From Rhodospirillaceae bacterium CCH5-H10 (lineage in GTDB: Bacteria > Pseudomonadota > Alphaproteobacteria > Reyranellales > Reyranellaceae), in the NCBI GenBank assembly GCA_001557035.1, contig LSKJ01000817.1, forward strand, positions 1 to 12,836: 12,836 nucleotides of DNA, written 5' to 3'. A program made the position numbers and the translations under genes. The notes under the pieces are model-generated. The model worked only from the letters and a program-made list of their open reading frames with translations. It searched no databases and had not been told where the DNA came from. This document shows, in pieces, positions 7,760 through 12,836 of the stretch (the stretch's first letter is position 1; each line of letters begins with the position of its first letter).

Positions 7760-8485
7760 ATGCTGAGCTACGCCCTCGTCCTGTTCGTAGGCCTCATCGC
7801 TGGAACAGTGAGCGGCGTCGTCGGCACCGGCGCGACGGTCATCCTGCTGCCGGTGCTGGTCATGGTGTTCGGGCCGCGCGAGGCGGTGCCGATCATGGCC
7901 GTCGTCGCGCTGATGTCGAACTTCGCCAAGATCACCGCCTGGTGGCGCCACATCGACTGGCGCGCGTCGGCCGCCTACGCGCTGGGCGGCGTCCCGGCCG
8001 CGGCGCTGGGTGCGCGCACCCTCCTTGCCTTGCCCGAGAACACGGTCGAGACGGCGCTCGGCATCTTCTTCCTCGTCATGATTCCGGGCCGCCGCTGGCT
8101 CGCCGCGCGCAACGTCGTGCTGGGCTATGGCGGGATGTTCGCGGCCGGCATCGTCATCGGCTTCCTGACCGGCATCGTGGTCTCGACGGGACCGCTCAGC
8201 GTGCCGGCCTTCGCCGCCCATGGTCTGGTGAAGGGCGCCTTCATCGCGACCGAGGCCGCAGGCTCGCTCGCGCTCTACATCAGCAAGGCCCTCACCTTCC
8301 AGGCATTCGGCGCGTTGCCGACCGACATCGCAATCAAGGGACTGATCACCGGTTCCTCGGTGATGGCCGGCACCTACCTCGCGCGAGTGATCGTCGAGCG
8401 ATTGAGCGTCGCGGCCTTCCAGCATCTGCTCGACATCGTCATGGCCGCGTCGGGTCTCGCGCTGCTCTGGCAGGCGCTGAGGTAG
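7760..8485 (+). CDS. TSUP (TauE/SafE, DUF81) family membrane permease
   Basis: This 241-aa integral membrane protein belongs to the TSUP family, whose characterised members export sulfite, sulfoacetate or related sulfur anions; the substrate here is unknown. The N-terminus YALVLFVGLIAGTVSGVVGTGATVILLP (about residues 4-31) has the glycine-rich TSUP signature, and a second half-repeat, AGIVIGFLTGIVVSTGPLSVPAF, mirrors it, as expected of the two-repeat fold. Several hydrophobic segments support about 7-8 membrane helices. It begins 4 nt after the metH part 2 stop with no good ribosome site, so it is probably translated by coupling and transcribed as the last gene of the methionine operon. That position suggests handling of a sulfur compound tied to methionine metabolism, but this is inference only. 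Confidence 0.82.
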   Translation: MLSYALVLFVGLIAGTVSGVVGTGATVILLPVLVMVFGPREAVPIMAVVALMSNFAKITAWWRHIDWRASAAYALGGVPAAALGARTLLALPENTVETALGIFFLVMIPGRRWLAARNVVLGYGGMFAAGIVIGFLTGIVVSTGPLSVPAFAAHGLVKGAFIATEAAGSLALYISKALTFQAFGALPTDIAIKGLITGSSVMAGTYLARVIVERLSVAAFQHLLDIVMAASGLALLWQALR

Positions 8486-8526
8486 ACGGACGCGTTTTCC
8501 TGCTGCAAGGATGATCGCCCCCTTCG

Positions 8527-8531
8527 AGGAG
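8527..8531 (+). promoter_or_regulatory. Ribosome binding site choosing between two adjacent ATG codons
   Basis: AGGAG lies 3 nt before ATG 8535 and 6 nt before ATG 8538. The second spacing is normal, so the second ATG is preferred. An in-frame ATG at 8511 lies upstream of this site and is rejected for that reason. Confidence 0.5.
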
Positions 8532-8537
8532 AGAATG

Positions 8538-9047
8538 ATGGCGATCACGAAGAAGCAGGAACTGCGGGCGCTCAGCGCCGACGAGCGCGAGCTGATCGAC
8601 CTGTCGGGCGCGCGCGTCGTCAAGGCGCTGACCGACACCCAGCTTTCCAGCCTGGTGAAGCGGACCCGCACGAAGCGCGACCGCGCCCGCACGCTTGCCG
8701 AGCGCCAGCGTCGCGAGATGCGCGGCGCGACGCCGGTGAAGGCCGACGATGGATCGCAGCTCAAGCTCGCCATCCTGACCGCCGCCCTCGCCCGTCTCGA
8801 CACCGAGACCGCACGCCGCGCCAAAGTGAAGGCCAAGGCCGCGCTGGTCGCGAGCGCGAAGAAGGCGCTGGCGCTGAAGCAGAAGGCGAAGCCCGCCAGG
8901 ACCAAAACTGCCTCGAAGACCGGACCAAAGTCCGTGTCGAAGGTCGGCAAGGGCCGCGTTCCCGTGCAGAATCACGTGCCAGGATCGGTGCGCGGCAGCG
9001 TCCGCAAGCAGGGCGCGCGGGTTCAGGCGAAGCGCGACGCCCGCTAA
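8538..9047 (+). CDS. Small basic protein with lysine/alanine-rich, histone-H1-like tail
   Basis: I cannot name this 169-aa protein with confidence. The N-terminal ~50 residues (ELRALSADERELIDLSGARVVKALTDTQLSSLVKRTR) look helical and charged. A basic stretch, KRDRARTLAERQRREMRG, follows, then a predicted long helix, SQLKLAILTAALARLDTETARRAKV. The C-terminal ~70 residues are Lys/Arg/Ala/Ser-rich with repeated K-x-K, TK-T-x-S-K and SK-x-x-K patterns, ending KRDAR. There is no signal peptide or membrane segment. The composition suggests a nucleic-acid-binding, nucleoid-associated or ribosome-associated role, but no catalytic or zinc motif is visible. I have the impression that similar small proteins occur as conserved hypotheticals in Rhizobiales; this is memory, not a search. 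It starts 52 nt after the TSUP gene with its own good ribosome site, and a hairpin follows it. Confidence 0.75.
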   Translation: MAITKKQELRALSADERELIDLSGARVVKALTDTQLSSLVKRTRTKRDRARTLAERQRREMRGATPVKADDGSQLKLAILTAALARLDTETARRAKVKAKAALVASAKKALALKQKAKPARTKTASKTGPKSVSKVGKGRVPVQNHVPGSVRGSVRKQGARVQAKRDAR

Positions 9048-9081
9048 GCCGGCGTCAGATCCACGACCGCGATGCGAGAAG

Positions 9082-9103
9082 GCGACGCCGACAGAGGCGT
9101 CGC
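9082..9103 (+). terminator. Perfect 8-bp hairpin after the H1-like gene; terminator-like without a T-tract
   Basis: GCGACGCC, a 6-nt loop, then GGCGTCGC form a perfect GC-rich stem 35 nt after the stop at 9047. No T-run follows, so it is either a weak terminator, a 3'-end RNA-protecting hairpin, or part of the leader of the next gene. Confidence 0.4.
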
Positions 9104-9111
9104 ACCACGCT

Positions 9112-9127
9112 AAGCTGGCCGCAGCTT
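9112..9127 (+). promoter_or_regulatory. Perfect hairpin directly upstream of the dioxygenase ribosome site
   Basis: AAGCTG-GCCG-CAGCTT is a perfect 6-bp stem with a tetraloop. It ends 4 nt before GGAGG (9132-9136), which is followed 5 nt later by the ATG at 9142. It could stabilise the mRNA 5' end or affect ribosome access. The function is inferred from position only. Confidence 0.35.
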
Positions 9128-9141
9128 CCAGGGAGGAACGC

Positions 9142-10005
9142 ATGCTGGCCAACACCACACGCACGCTCACCGAGGCACAACGGGAGCAGTGGGCCGTCGA
9201 CGGATACCTGCAGATCGAGGGCGCGCTCTCGCCCGCCGAGGTCGATTTCTTTTCCAGGCTGCTCGACGACAAGGTGCGCACCGAGCCGGGCTACGAGCCC
9301 GCACCGGGCACGCTGCCGCGCGGCCACTATGCGTGGAAGCTGCCCGACCAGGACAAGGACGCGTTCATGGACCGGCGCGACCTGCTTCCCTACCACCAGG
9401 CCTTCATCGACCTGATCGACCGGCCGGCGATCTTCGACCTGATCCTCGACCTGATGGGGCCCTACATCCAGTTCTCGATGAGCCAGGCGATCGTGCGCGC
9501 CTCGACCGATCTGTTTCCGGGTTACACTCATACCGACGGCGGACAGGCGCAGAAGGCGATCCGGGTCAGCGAGACCAGCCGGCCGCTCGCCGTGAAGGTG
9601 ATGTACCTGCTGACCGACGTGACCGCGGACAACAGCGGCAACTTCACCGTGTTCCCCGGCAGCCATCTCCGGCCCTTCCCTGATCGGCCCGAGCGTGTTC
9701 CCGGCCCGGGCACGCCGGGCGCGGTGCCGCTGCTCGGCAAGGCCGGCGACGCCTATGTCTTCCCGCACGCGCTGTGGCACGGGCCTTCGCCCAACCATTC
9801 CGGCAAGGCGCGCAAGACCCTGCTCTACAACTACTGCCAGATGTTCATGCGGGCCTACGATTTCAGCGGGCCGTATGCGGCGATCCTCGACCGCTGCACG
9901 CCGCGCCAGCGCCGCCTGCTGGGCGATCTCGGTCACGATTTCAGGCCCGGCGATTTCTTCTATGCTCCTGAGGACCAGGAAGCAGTGATGACGGGCGCCG
10001 CCTAA
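9142..10005 (+). CDS. Phytanoyl-CoA dioxygenase (PhyH) family Fe(II)/2-oxoglutarate oxygenase
   Basis: The 287-aa protein belongs to the PhyH group of non-haem iron oxygenases, which hydroxylate a substrate while oxidising 2-oxoglutarate to succinate. The iron triad is visible: His130 and Asp132 in GYTHTDGG, and the distal His213 in HALWHGPSPN. A basic residue about 11 further on (Arg224 in SGKARKTLLYN) is placed to bind 2-oxoglutarate. The N-terminal EQWAVDGYLQIEGALSPAEVD (14-34) is the typical PhyH opening, and NFTVFPGSHLRPFP (167-180) is the family's PGSH segment. No signal peptide is present, so it is cytoplasmic. The substrate cannot be deduced: PhyH relatives act on acyl-CoAs, ectoine, halogenated or natural-product substrates. 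A strong ribosome site (GGAGG) sets the start. It is probably monocistronic, with a palindromic element beginning 4 nt after its stop. Confidence 0.88.
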   Translation: MLANTTRTLTEAQREQWAVDGYLQIEGALSPAEVDFFSRLLDDKVRTEPGYEPAPGTLPRGHYAWKLPDQDKDAFMDRRDLLPYHQAFIDLIDRPAIFDLILDLMGPYIQFSMSQAIVRASTDLFPGYTHTDGGQAQKAIRVSETSRPLAVKVMYLLTDVTADNSGNFTVFPGSHLRPFPDRPERVPGPGTPGAVPLLGKAGDAYVFPHALWHGPSPNHSGKARKTLLYNYCQMFMRAYDFSGPYAAILDRCTPRQRRLLGDLGHDFRPGDFFYAPEDQEAVMTGAA

Positions 10006-10009
10006 CCCA

Positions 10010-10140
10010 CCCCGTCGTCTCGACCGAAGCGCCGAAGGCGCGAAGTGGAGAGACCTTTTTTCACGAAAAGCCGGCAAATAGTGGAGAAAAGGTCTCTCCG
10101 CTCCGCCTCGCTATGCTCGGCTTCGGTCGAGACGACGGGG
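10010..10140. repeat. Nested palindromic repeat element (MITE/REP-like), 131 bp
   Basis: The ends are perfect 21-bp inverted repeats (10010-10030 and 10120-10140), beginning CCCCGTCGTCTCG and ending CGAGACGACGGGG. Inside are perfect 13-bp inverted arms (GGAGAGACCTTTT at 10047-10059; AAAAGGTCTCTCC at 10087-10099). The left flank contains a local GCGCC-GAA-GGCGC hairpin. The whole can fold into one long cruciform or RNA hairpin with a short AT-rich top. It encodes nothing and begins 4 nt after the dioxygenase stop codon, so it may also stop or protect that transcript. No flanking target-site duplication is obvious. The build is that of short non-autonomous interspersed repeats common in alphaproteobacterial genomes. 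Confidence 0.8.
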
Positions 10141-10257
10141 ATATTCTTGCATCAGCACTTGTGAAGAGCGTCTTCCCTTTCCAGCGTTCGTCCGGCGTCG
10201 TAATGGCTCTTTCCGGACGGGCGCCCGTGGGGGCGGCCCTCCCCTAAAGGAGTGTCT

Positions 10258-10770
10258 ATGAAGAACGTCGTCATGGCGGCCGCGATGGCTGCCCTCGCCC
10301 TCTCGACCGGCGCCTGCAGCATGCAGCAGTCGACCGCGCAACAGCTCAACACCACCAATGCCAATTCGCGCATCTACATCGGCTCGCTGACCTGCAACGT
10401 CGGCGGCAGCACCGGCTACGTGCTGGGCTCGGCCAAGCCGCTCGACTGCGTGTTCCTCGGCAAGGATGGCGTCTCGACCGCGCACTACACCGGCACGATC
10501 GACAAGGTCGGCATCGACATCGGCTACACCAGGGCCGTGCACACGATCTGGCGCGTCTACTCGCTGGGCTCGGACCGTGGCGTGACGCAGATCGGCGGCA
10601 CCTATGTCGGCGAGCAGGGCACGGTCGCGGCCGGCAACCAGGCCGGCGGCAACTGGATCTATGGCGGCCCGAACGCCGAGATCGGCATGATCTCCTCGGG
10701 CGTGATCAAGGACGCCGGCTACAACCTCGCGACCGGCGTGGCCGCGATGACGATCCGCCTGAAGCAGTAG
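10258..10770 (+). CDS. DUF992-family exported protein, probable lipoprotein
   Basis: The 170-aa product starts with a signal sequence: MKNVVMAAAMAALALSTGAC. Cys20 in T-G-A-C is a possible lipidation site, although Thr at -3 is not the preferred residue. The rest matches my knowledge of DUF992, a family frequent in alphaproteobacteria and of unknown function: IGSLTCNVGGSTGYVLGSAKPLDCVF (41-66), YTGTIDKVGIDIGYT (77-91), then a Gly-rich beta-type region (GGTYVGEQGTVAAG, GGNWIYGG) and a C-terminal LATGVAAMTIRL. Cys46 and Cys64 are well placed for a disulfide in the periplasm. AAGGAG 5 nt upstream fixes the ATG. The gene stands alone on its strand and ends 7 nt from the convergent TauD-like gene. 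No function is proposed. Confidence 0.85.
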   Translation: MKNVVMAAAMAALALSTGACSMQQSTAQQLNTTNANSRIYIGSLTCNVGGSTGYVLGSAKPLDCVFLGKDGVSTAHYTGTIDKVGIDIGYTRAVHTIWRVYSLGSDRGVTQIGGTYVGEQGTVAAGNQAGGNWIYGGPNAEIGMISSGVIKDAGYNLATGVAAMTIRLKQ

Positions 10771-10777
10771 CTTCGGC

Positions 10778-11632
10778 TCAAGCCGCCGCTCCCGTCGCCG
10801 CCTGCAATGGGCAGCCGGCGACGGTGATGCGGTGCATCAGGCGCCGCTCGCCCTGATAGTCGTTCTGGGCGCTGTGCCAGGTGGCGCGGTTGTCCCAGAA
10901 GGCGATCGAGCCGTCGCGCCACTGGAAGCGGCTGGTGAACTCGCTCCGCGTGACGTGCGCATAGAGATATTCCAGCAGCGGGTTGCTGTCCTCGACGCTC
11001 CAGCCCTCGAAGTGCAAGGTGAAGTCCCCATTGACGTAGAGCGCCTCGCGGCCGCTCAGCGGATGGCGGATCACCACCGGGTGCAGCACGTCGCCCACCT
11101 TGTCCCCGTTGTGGAAGACGAGGTCGCTGCCGCTGGCCTTGCGCGCCGCAGTGCCGAACCGGTGCGCCGACGAGTGCACGGCGTTCAGCCCGCGCAACGT
11201 CTTCTTCAGCCCCTCCGACAAAGTTTCAAAGGCTCGATAGACGTTCGCGAACAGCGTATCGCCGCCCTTCGACGGCAGTTCGCGCGCCACCAGGATCGAG
11301 CCCATCGCGGGGATCTGGTCGTAGGTGTGATCGGTATGCCAGCGCTCGCCGATGTTCTTCTGCTGCGTCGGCTCCTTGCGGACCTCGGCGATCATCGGAT
11401 AGCCGGCGACGGCCGGGAAGTAGCGGTTGATGTCGATCGCGCCCCAGCGCTGCGCGAACGCGACATGCTGTTCGGGCGTCAGGTCCTGGTCGCGAAAGAA
11501 GATCACGCCGTGCTCGACGAAGGCGCGCTGCACCTCGTCCCACTGGCGGTTGCTCATCGAGTTGAGATCGAGCCCCAGCACCTCGGCGCCGCAGCCCTCG
11601 AGCTCACGAACCTGAACCGTCTCGTACGTCAT
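10778..11632 (-). CDS. TauD/TfdA-family Fe(II)/2-oxoglutarate dioxygenase
   Basis: The 284-aa cytoplasmic enzyme belongs to the TauD/TfdA family, whose members oxidise taurine, 2,4-D, alkyl sulfates and related compounds with 2-oxoglutarate and O2. The iron ligands are clear: His99 and Asp101 in RWHTDHTYDQIP, and His253 in NRATWHSAQND. Arg268 in RLMHRITV is the 2-oxoglutarate anchor. These positions nearly equal those of E. coli TauD (99, 101, 255, 270). Other family motifs are the GGDTLFAN segment (123-130) and HPVVIRHPLSGREALYVN (184-201). GGAGG 8 nt upstream supports ATG 11632. No tauABC transporter genes lie beside it, so calling it a taurine dioxygenase would be an over-reading; TfdA-like or alkylsulfatase-like substrates are equally possible. 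It converges with the DUF992 gene and lies downstream of the AEC permease across a palindromic repeat. Confidence 0.9.
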   Translation of the reverse strand: MTYETVQVRELEGCGAEVLGLDLNSMSNRQWDEVQRAFVEHGVIFFRDQDLTPEQHVAFAQRWGAIDINRYFPAVAGYPMIAEVRKEPTQQKNIGERWHTDHTYDQIPAMGSILVARELPSKGGDTLFANVYRAFETLSEGLKKTLRGLNAVHSSAHRFGTAARKASGSDLVFHNGDKVGDVLHPVVIRHPLSGREALYVNGDFTLHFEGWSVEDSNPLLEYLYAHVTRSEFTSRFQWRDGSIAFWDNRATWHSAQNDYQGERRLMHRITVAGCPLQAATGAAA

Positions 11633-11688
11633 GGGCCCACCCTCCGATCTTCGACGACGGGCAGCATACTACGGACGGGCGAGAAGCG

Positions 11689-11787
11689 AAGGATCCCTCA
11701 CTGCGTTCGGGATGACACCGCTTTTGGGGTTTTCGCAATGCGCCGATACAGAAACCGGTGTCATTCCGAACGCAGTGAGGGATCCTT
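11689..11787. repeat. Palindromic interspersed repeat, 99 bp, with 32-bp inverted arms
   Basis: The arms at 11689-11720 and 11756-11787 are inverted copies matching at 31 of 32 positions, from AAGGATCCCTCACTGCG on the left to CGCAGTGAGGGATCCTT on the right. A 35-nt AT-richer loop separates them. Read through, the arms give the peptides CHSERSEGS or CHPERSEGS, a well-known false-ORF signature of a short palindromic repeat scattered through many bacterial genomes. It fills the gap between the AEC permease (3' end) and the TauD-like gene (5' side), both on the minus strand, so the RNA hairpin could separate their transcripts. Confidence 0.85.
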
Positions 11788-11807
11788 GTCATGTCGATCA
11801 ATGACGG

Positions 11808-12764
11808 TCAGGCGCCTTTCACCCCGAGCAGCAGCAATGCGACCGAGAGGGTGAAGACGCTGGCGGCGGTCGAGATCACCACGGCGTTGGTCGCGCGGGC
11901 GACGCCGGTGCCGTACATCTGGGCGATCAGGTAGACGTTTGCGCCGGCCGGCAGCGCGGCGTTCAGGGTCGCCACGTTGAGCCACAGCGGATCGAGCGGG
12001 AAGACGTAGCGGCCGATCGTCCAGACCAGCACCGGCAGCATGGCGAGCTTGAAGAACGATGCGACGGCAGCCGACTGCCAGTGGCCTTTCAGCCCGACAT
12101 GGGCGAGCGAGGCGCCGACCATGATCAGGCCGCAGGGCGGTGCCGCCGCGGCGAAGGCCTGCAGGATGCGGTCGATTACCGGCGGCGTCGCGAGGCTGGT
12201 GTGCGCGGTGACCTCGCCCCAGAGGAGGCCCGCGAAGATCGCCGGAATCACCGGGTGCTTCAGCATGGAGAGGGCCGCGCCGCCCAGCCGCTTCAGCACG
12301 TTGCCGCGCCGCCCGCCCGCGCCGTCCATCTCCATCAGGAAACAGGTGAAGGTGAGCAGGATCAGCGAATGGACGCTGATGATCATCAGCAGCGGCACCA
12401 ACCCCTGCTCGCCGAAGCCGTAGCTGATGAACGGGATGCCGATGCCGACGCCGTTGGAGAAGGAGCCACTCAGCGCGAACATGGCGCGATCGCCGAGCCG
12501 GAGCCCCTGCATCCGCCCGATCGCCATCAGCACGCCGTAGAGGATTGCGACGCCGCTGAAGAAAGCCAGCAGCACCTGCGGCTCGAGCGTCTCCAGCCGC
12601 ACCTTGGCCATGGAGCGGAAGAGGAGCGCGGGGAACAGGACATAGAAGGTGACGGCCGTGAAGCCGCGCAGGCCTTCCGGCGTGAGGAGCTTGCTGCGGC
12701 CGATCAACCAGCCGACCATCACCATGCCGAAGACCGGCACGATGATGTCGAGGATGGCACTCAT
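11808..12764 (-). CDS. AEC (auxin efflux carrier) family permease
   Basis: The 318-aa membrane protein fits the AEC family, which includes bacterial malate/malonate and other small organic-anion transporters. It has the size and roughly ten hydrophobic segments expected, arranged as two halves: IIVPVFGMVMVGWLIGRSKLL (7-27) opens the first, and PVIPAIFAGLLWGEV (171-185) the second. Family motifs are GSFSNGVGIGIPFISYGFGEQG (100-121), in the place of the usual N-x-G-x-x-G-x-P helix, and NAALPAGANVYLIAQMYG (268-285), the A-x-P-x-G-x-N-x-x motif. A Gly/Arg-rich loop (148-160) separates the halves. The substrate is unknown. ATG 12764 is the natural start, since the first membrane helix begins at once, but it has no ribosome site and a strong hairpin ends 9 nt upstream. 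Confidence 0.87.
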   Translation of the reverse strand: MSAILDIIVPVFGMVMVGWLIGRSKLLTPEGLRGFTAVTFYVLFPALLFRSMAKVRLETLEPQVLLAFFSGVAILYGVLMAIGRMQGLRLGDRAMFALSGSFSNGVGIGIPFISYGFGEQGLVPLLMIISVHSLILLTFTCFLMEMDGAGGRRGNVLKRLGGAALSMLKHPVIPAIFAGLLWGEVTAHTSLATPPVIDRILQAFAAAAPPCGLIMVGASLAHVGLKGHWQSAAVASFFKLAMLPVLVWTIGRYVFPLDPLWLNVATLNAALPAGANVYLIAQMYGTGVARATNAVVISTAASVFTLSVALLLLGVKGA

Positions 12765-12773
12765 AAACTATGA

Positions 12774-12795
12774 ACGCGCCACTCCCGTGGCGCGT
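12774..12795. terminator. Perfect 9-bp hairpin between the window edge and the AEC start
   Basis: ACGCGCCAC, a 4-nt loop, then GTGGCGCGT form a perfect GC-rich stem. On the minus strand it lies 9 nt before the AEC ATG and 2 nt after an in-frame TAA (12798-12800) that may end an upstream gene. On the plus strand it is followed by a pyrimidine-rich tail (CCTTATTCTTTCT), as in an intrinsic terminator, although no plus-strand gene ends here. It is either a terminator for the upstream minus-strand gene or a control hairpin for the permease. Confidence 0.5.
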
Positions 12796-12797
12796 CC

Positions 12798-12836
12798 TTA
12801 TTCTTTCTGAGAGGCGCGGGCTTTCGCGCCCCAGCG
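12798..12836 (-). CDS. Possible C-terminal end of a gene cut by the window edge
   Basis: The minus strand from the right edge reads RWGAKARASQKE then TAA at 12800-12798. The basic, charged tail followed 2 nt later by a terminator-like hairpin is what the end of a gene looks like. The other two minus-strand frames are also open here, one ending in an ATGA overlap with the permease start, so the frame is not certain. No product can be named. Confidence 0.3.
   Translation of the reverse strand, partial: RWGAKARASQKE

Noticed and set aside
10778..11632. Calling the TauD-family gene a taurine dioxygenase linked to the TSUP permease as a sulfonate pathway
   Set aside because: There is no taurine/sulfonate ABC transporter nearby, the two genes are about 2.3 kb apart on opposite strands, and family membership does not fix the substrate.
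11604..11854. Short open frames over the 11689-11787 repeat
   Set aside because: They encode the CHSERSEGS-type peptides produced by a known class of palindromic repeat, not real proteins.
1..12836. CRISPR array, tRNA or rRNA genes, transposase or phage genes
   Set aside because: I found no regularly spaced repeats, cloverleaf-like sequence or mobile-element proteins on either strand.

Overview
The window is GC-rich, densely packed chromosomal DNA from what looks like a free-living alphaproteobacterium. Support for this comes from a methionine synthase split into two genes next to metF and an ArsR/methyltransferase regulator, an mlaA-mlaC pair, a DUF992 protein, and AEC, TSUP, PhyH and TauD family genes. 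The genus cannot be fixed from sequence alone; a Reyranella/Rhodospirillales-type genome would fit. I see no rRNA, tRNA, CRISPR array, transposase or phage gene.

Layout. (1) Positions 1-1928, minus strand: mlaA, then mlaC, then the 5' part of cysE, which runs off the left edge. MlaA and MlaC belong to the system that moves phospholipid between the outer and inner membranes. CysE makes O-acetylserine for cysteine synthesis. (2) Positions 1929-2142: a divergent intergenic region with an AT-rich palindrome and probable promoter directly against the start of the next gene. (3) Positions 2143-8485, plus strand: a tightly coupled methionine-cycle operon of a SahR-like ArsR-methyltransferase fusion regulator, metF, metH part 1 (homocysteine-binding), metH part 2 (folate, cobalamin and activation domains), and a TSUP/TauE-SafE permease. 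The first three junctions overlap by 4, 4 and 1 nt, and the last has a 4-nt gap. (4) Positions 8538-10005: a small basic protein with a histone-H1-like tail, then a PhyH-family Fe(II)/2-oxoglutarate dioxygenase preceded by two perfect hairpins. (5) Positions 10010-10140: a nested palindromic repeat element. (6) A DUF992 putative lipoprotein (+) converges with a TauD/TfdA dioxygenase (-). (7) A 99-bp palindromic repeat separates the TauD-like gene from an AEC-family permease (-), which has a strong hairpin just before its start codon.

How the genes work together. The central operon is a self-contained regulator-plus-enzymes unit for the methyl cycle. MetF supplies 5-methyl-tetrahydrofolate, and the two MetH polypeptides use it with cobalamin to turn homocysteine into methionine. 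The regulator carries a SAM/SAH-binding fold and probably senses S-adenosylhomocysteine or SAM at the palindrome in its own promoter. The TSUP permease at the end of the operon and cysE nearby add a loose sulfur-metabolism theme, but no sulfonate pathway can be reconstructed.

There is no clear-cut new defence or mobile system here. The items most worth a second look are the regulator/operator/operon unit, the split MetH, the two palindromic repeat families and the histone-like protein.
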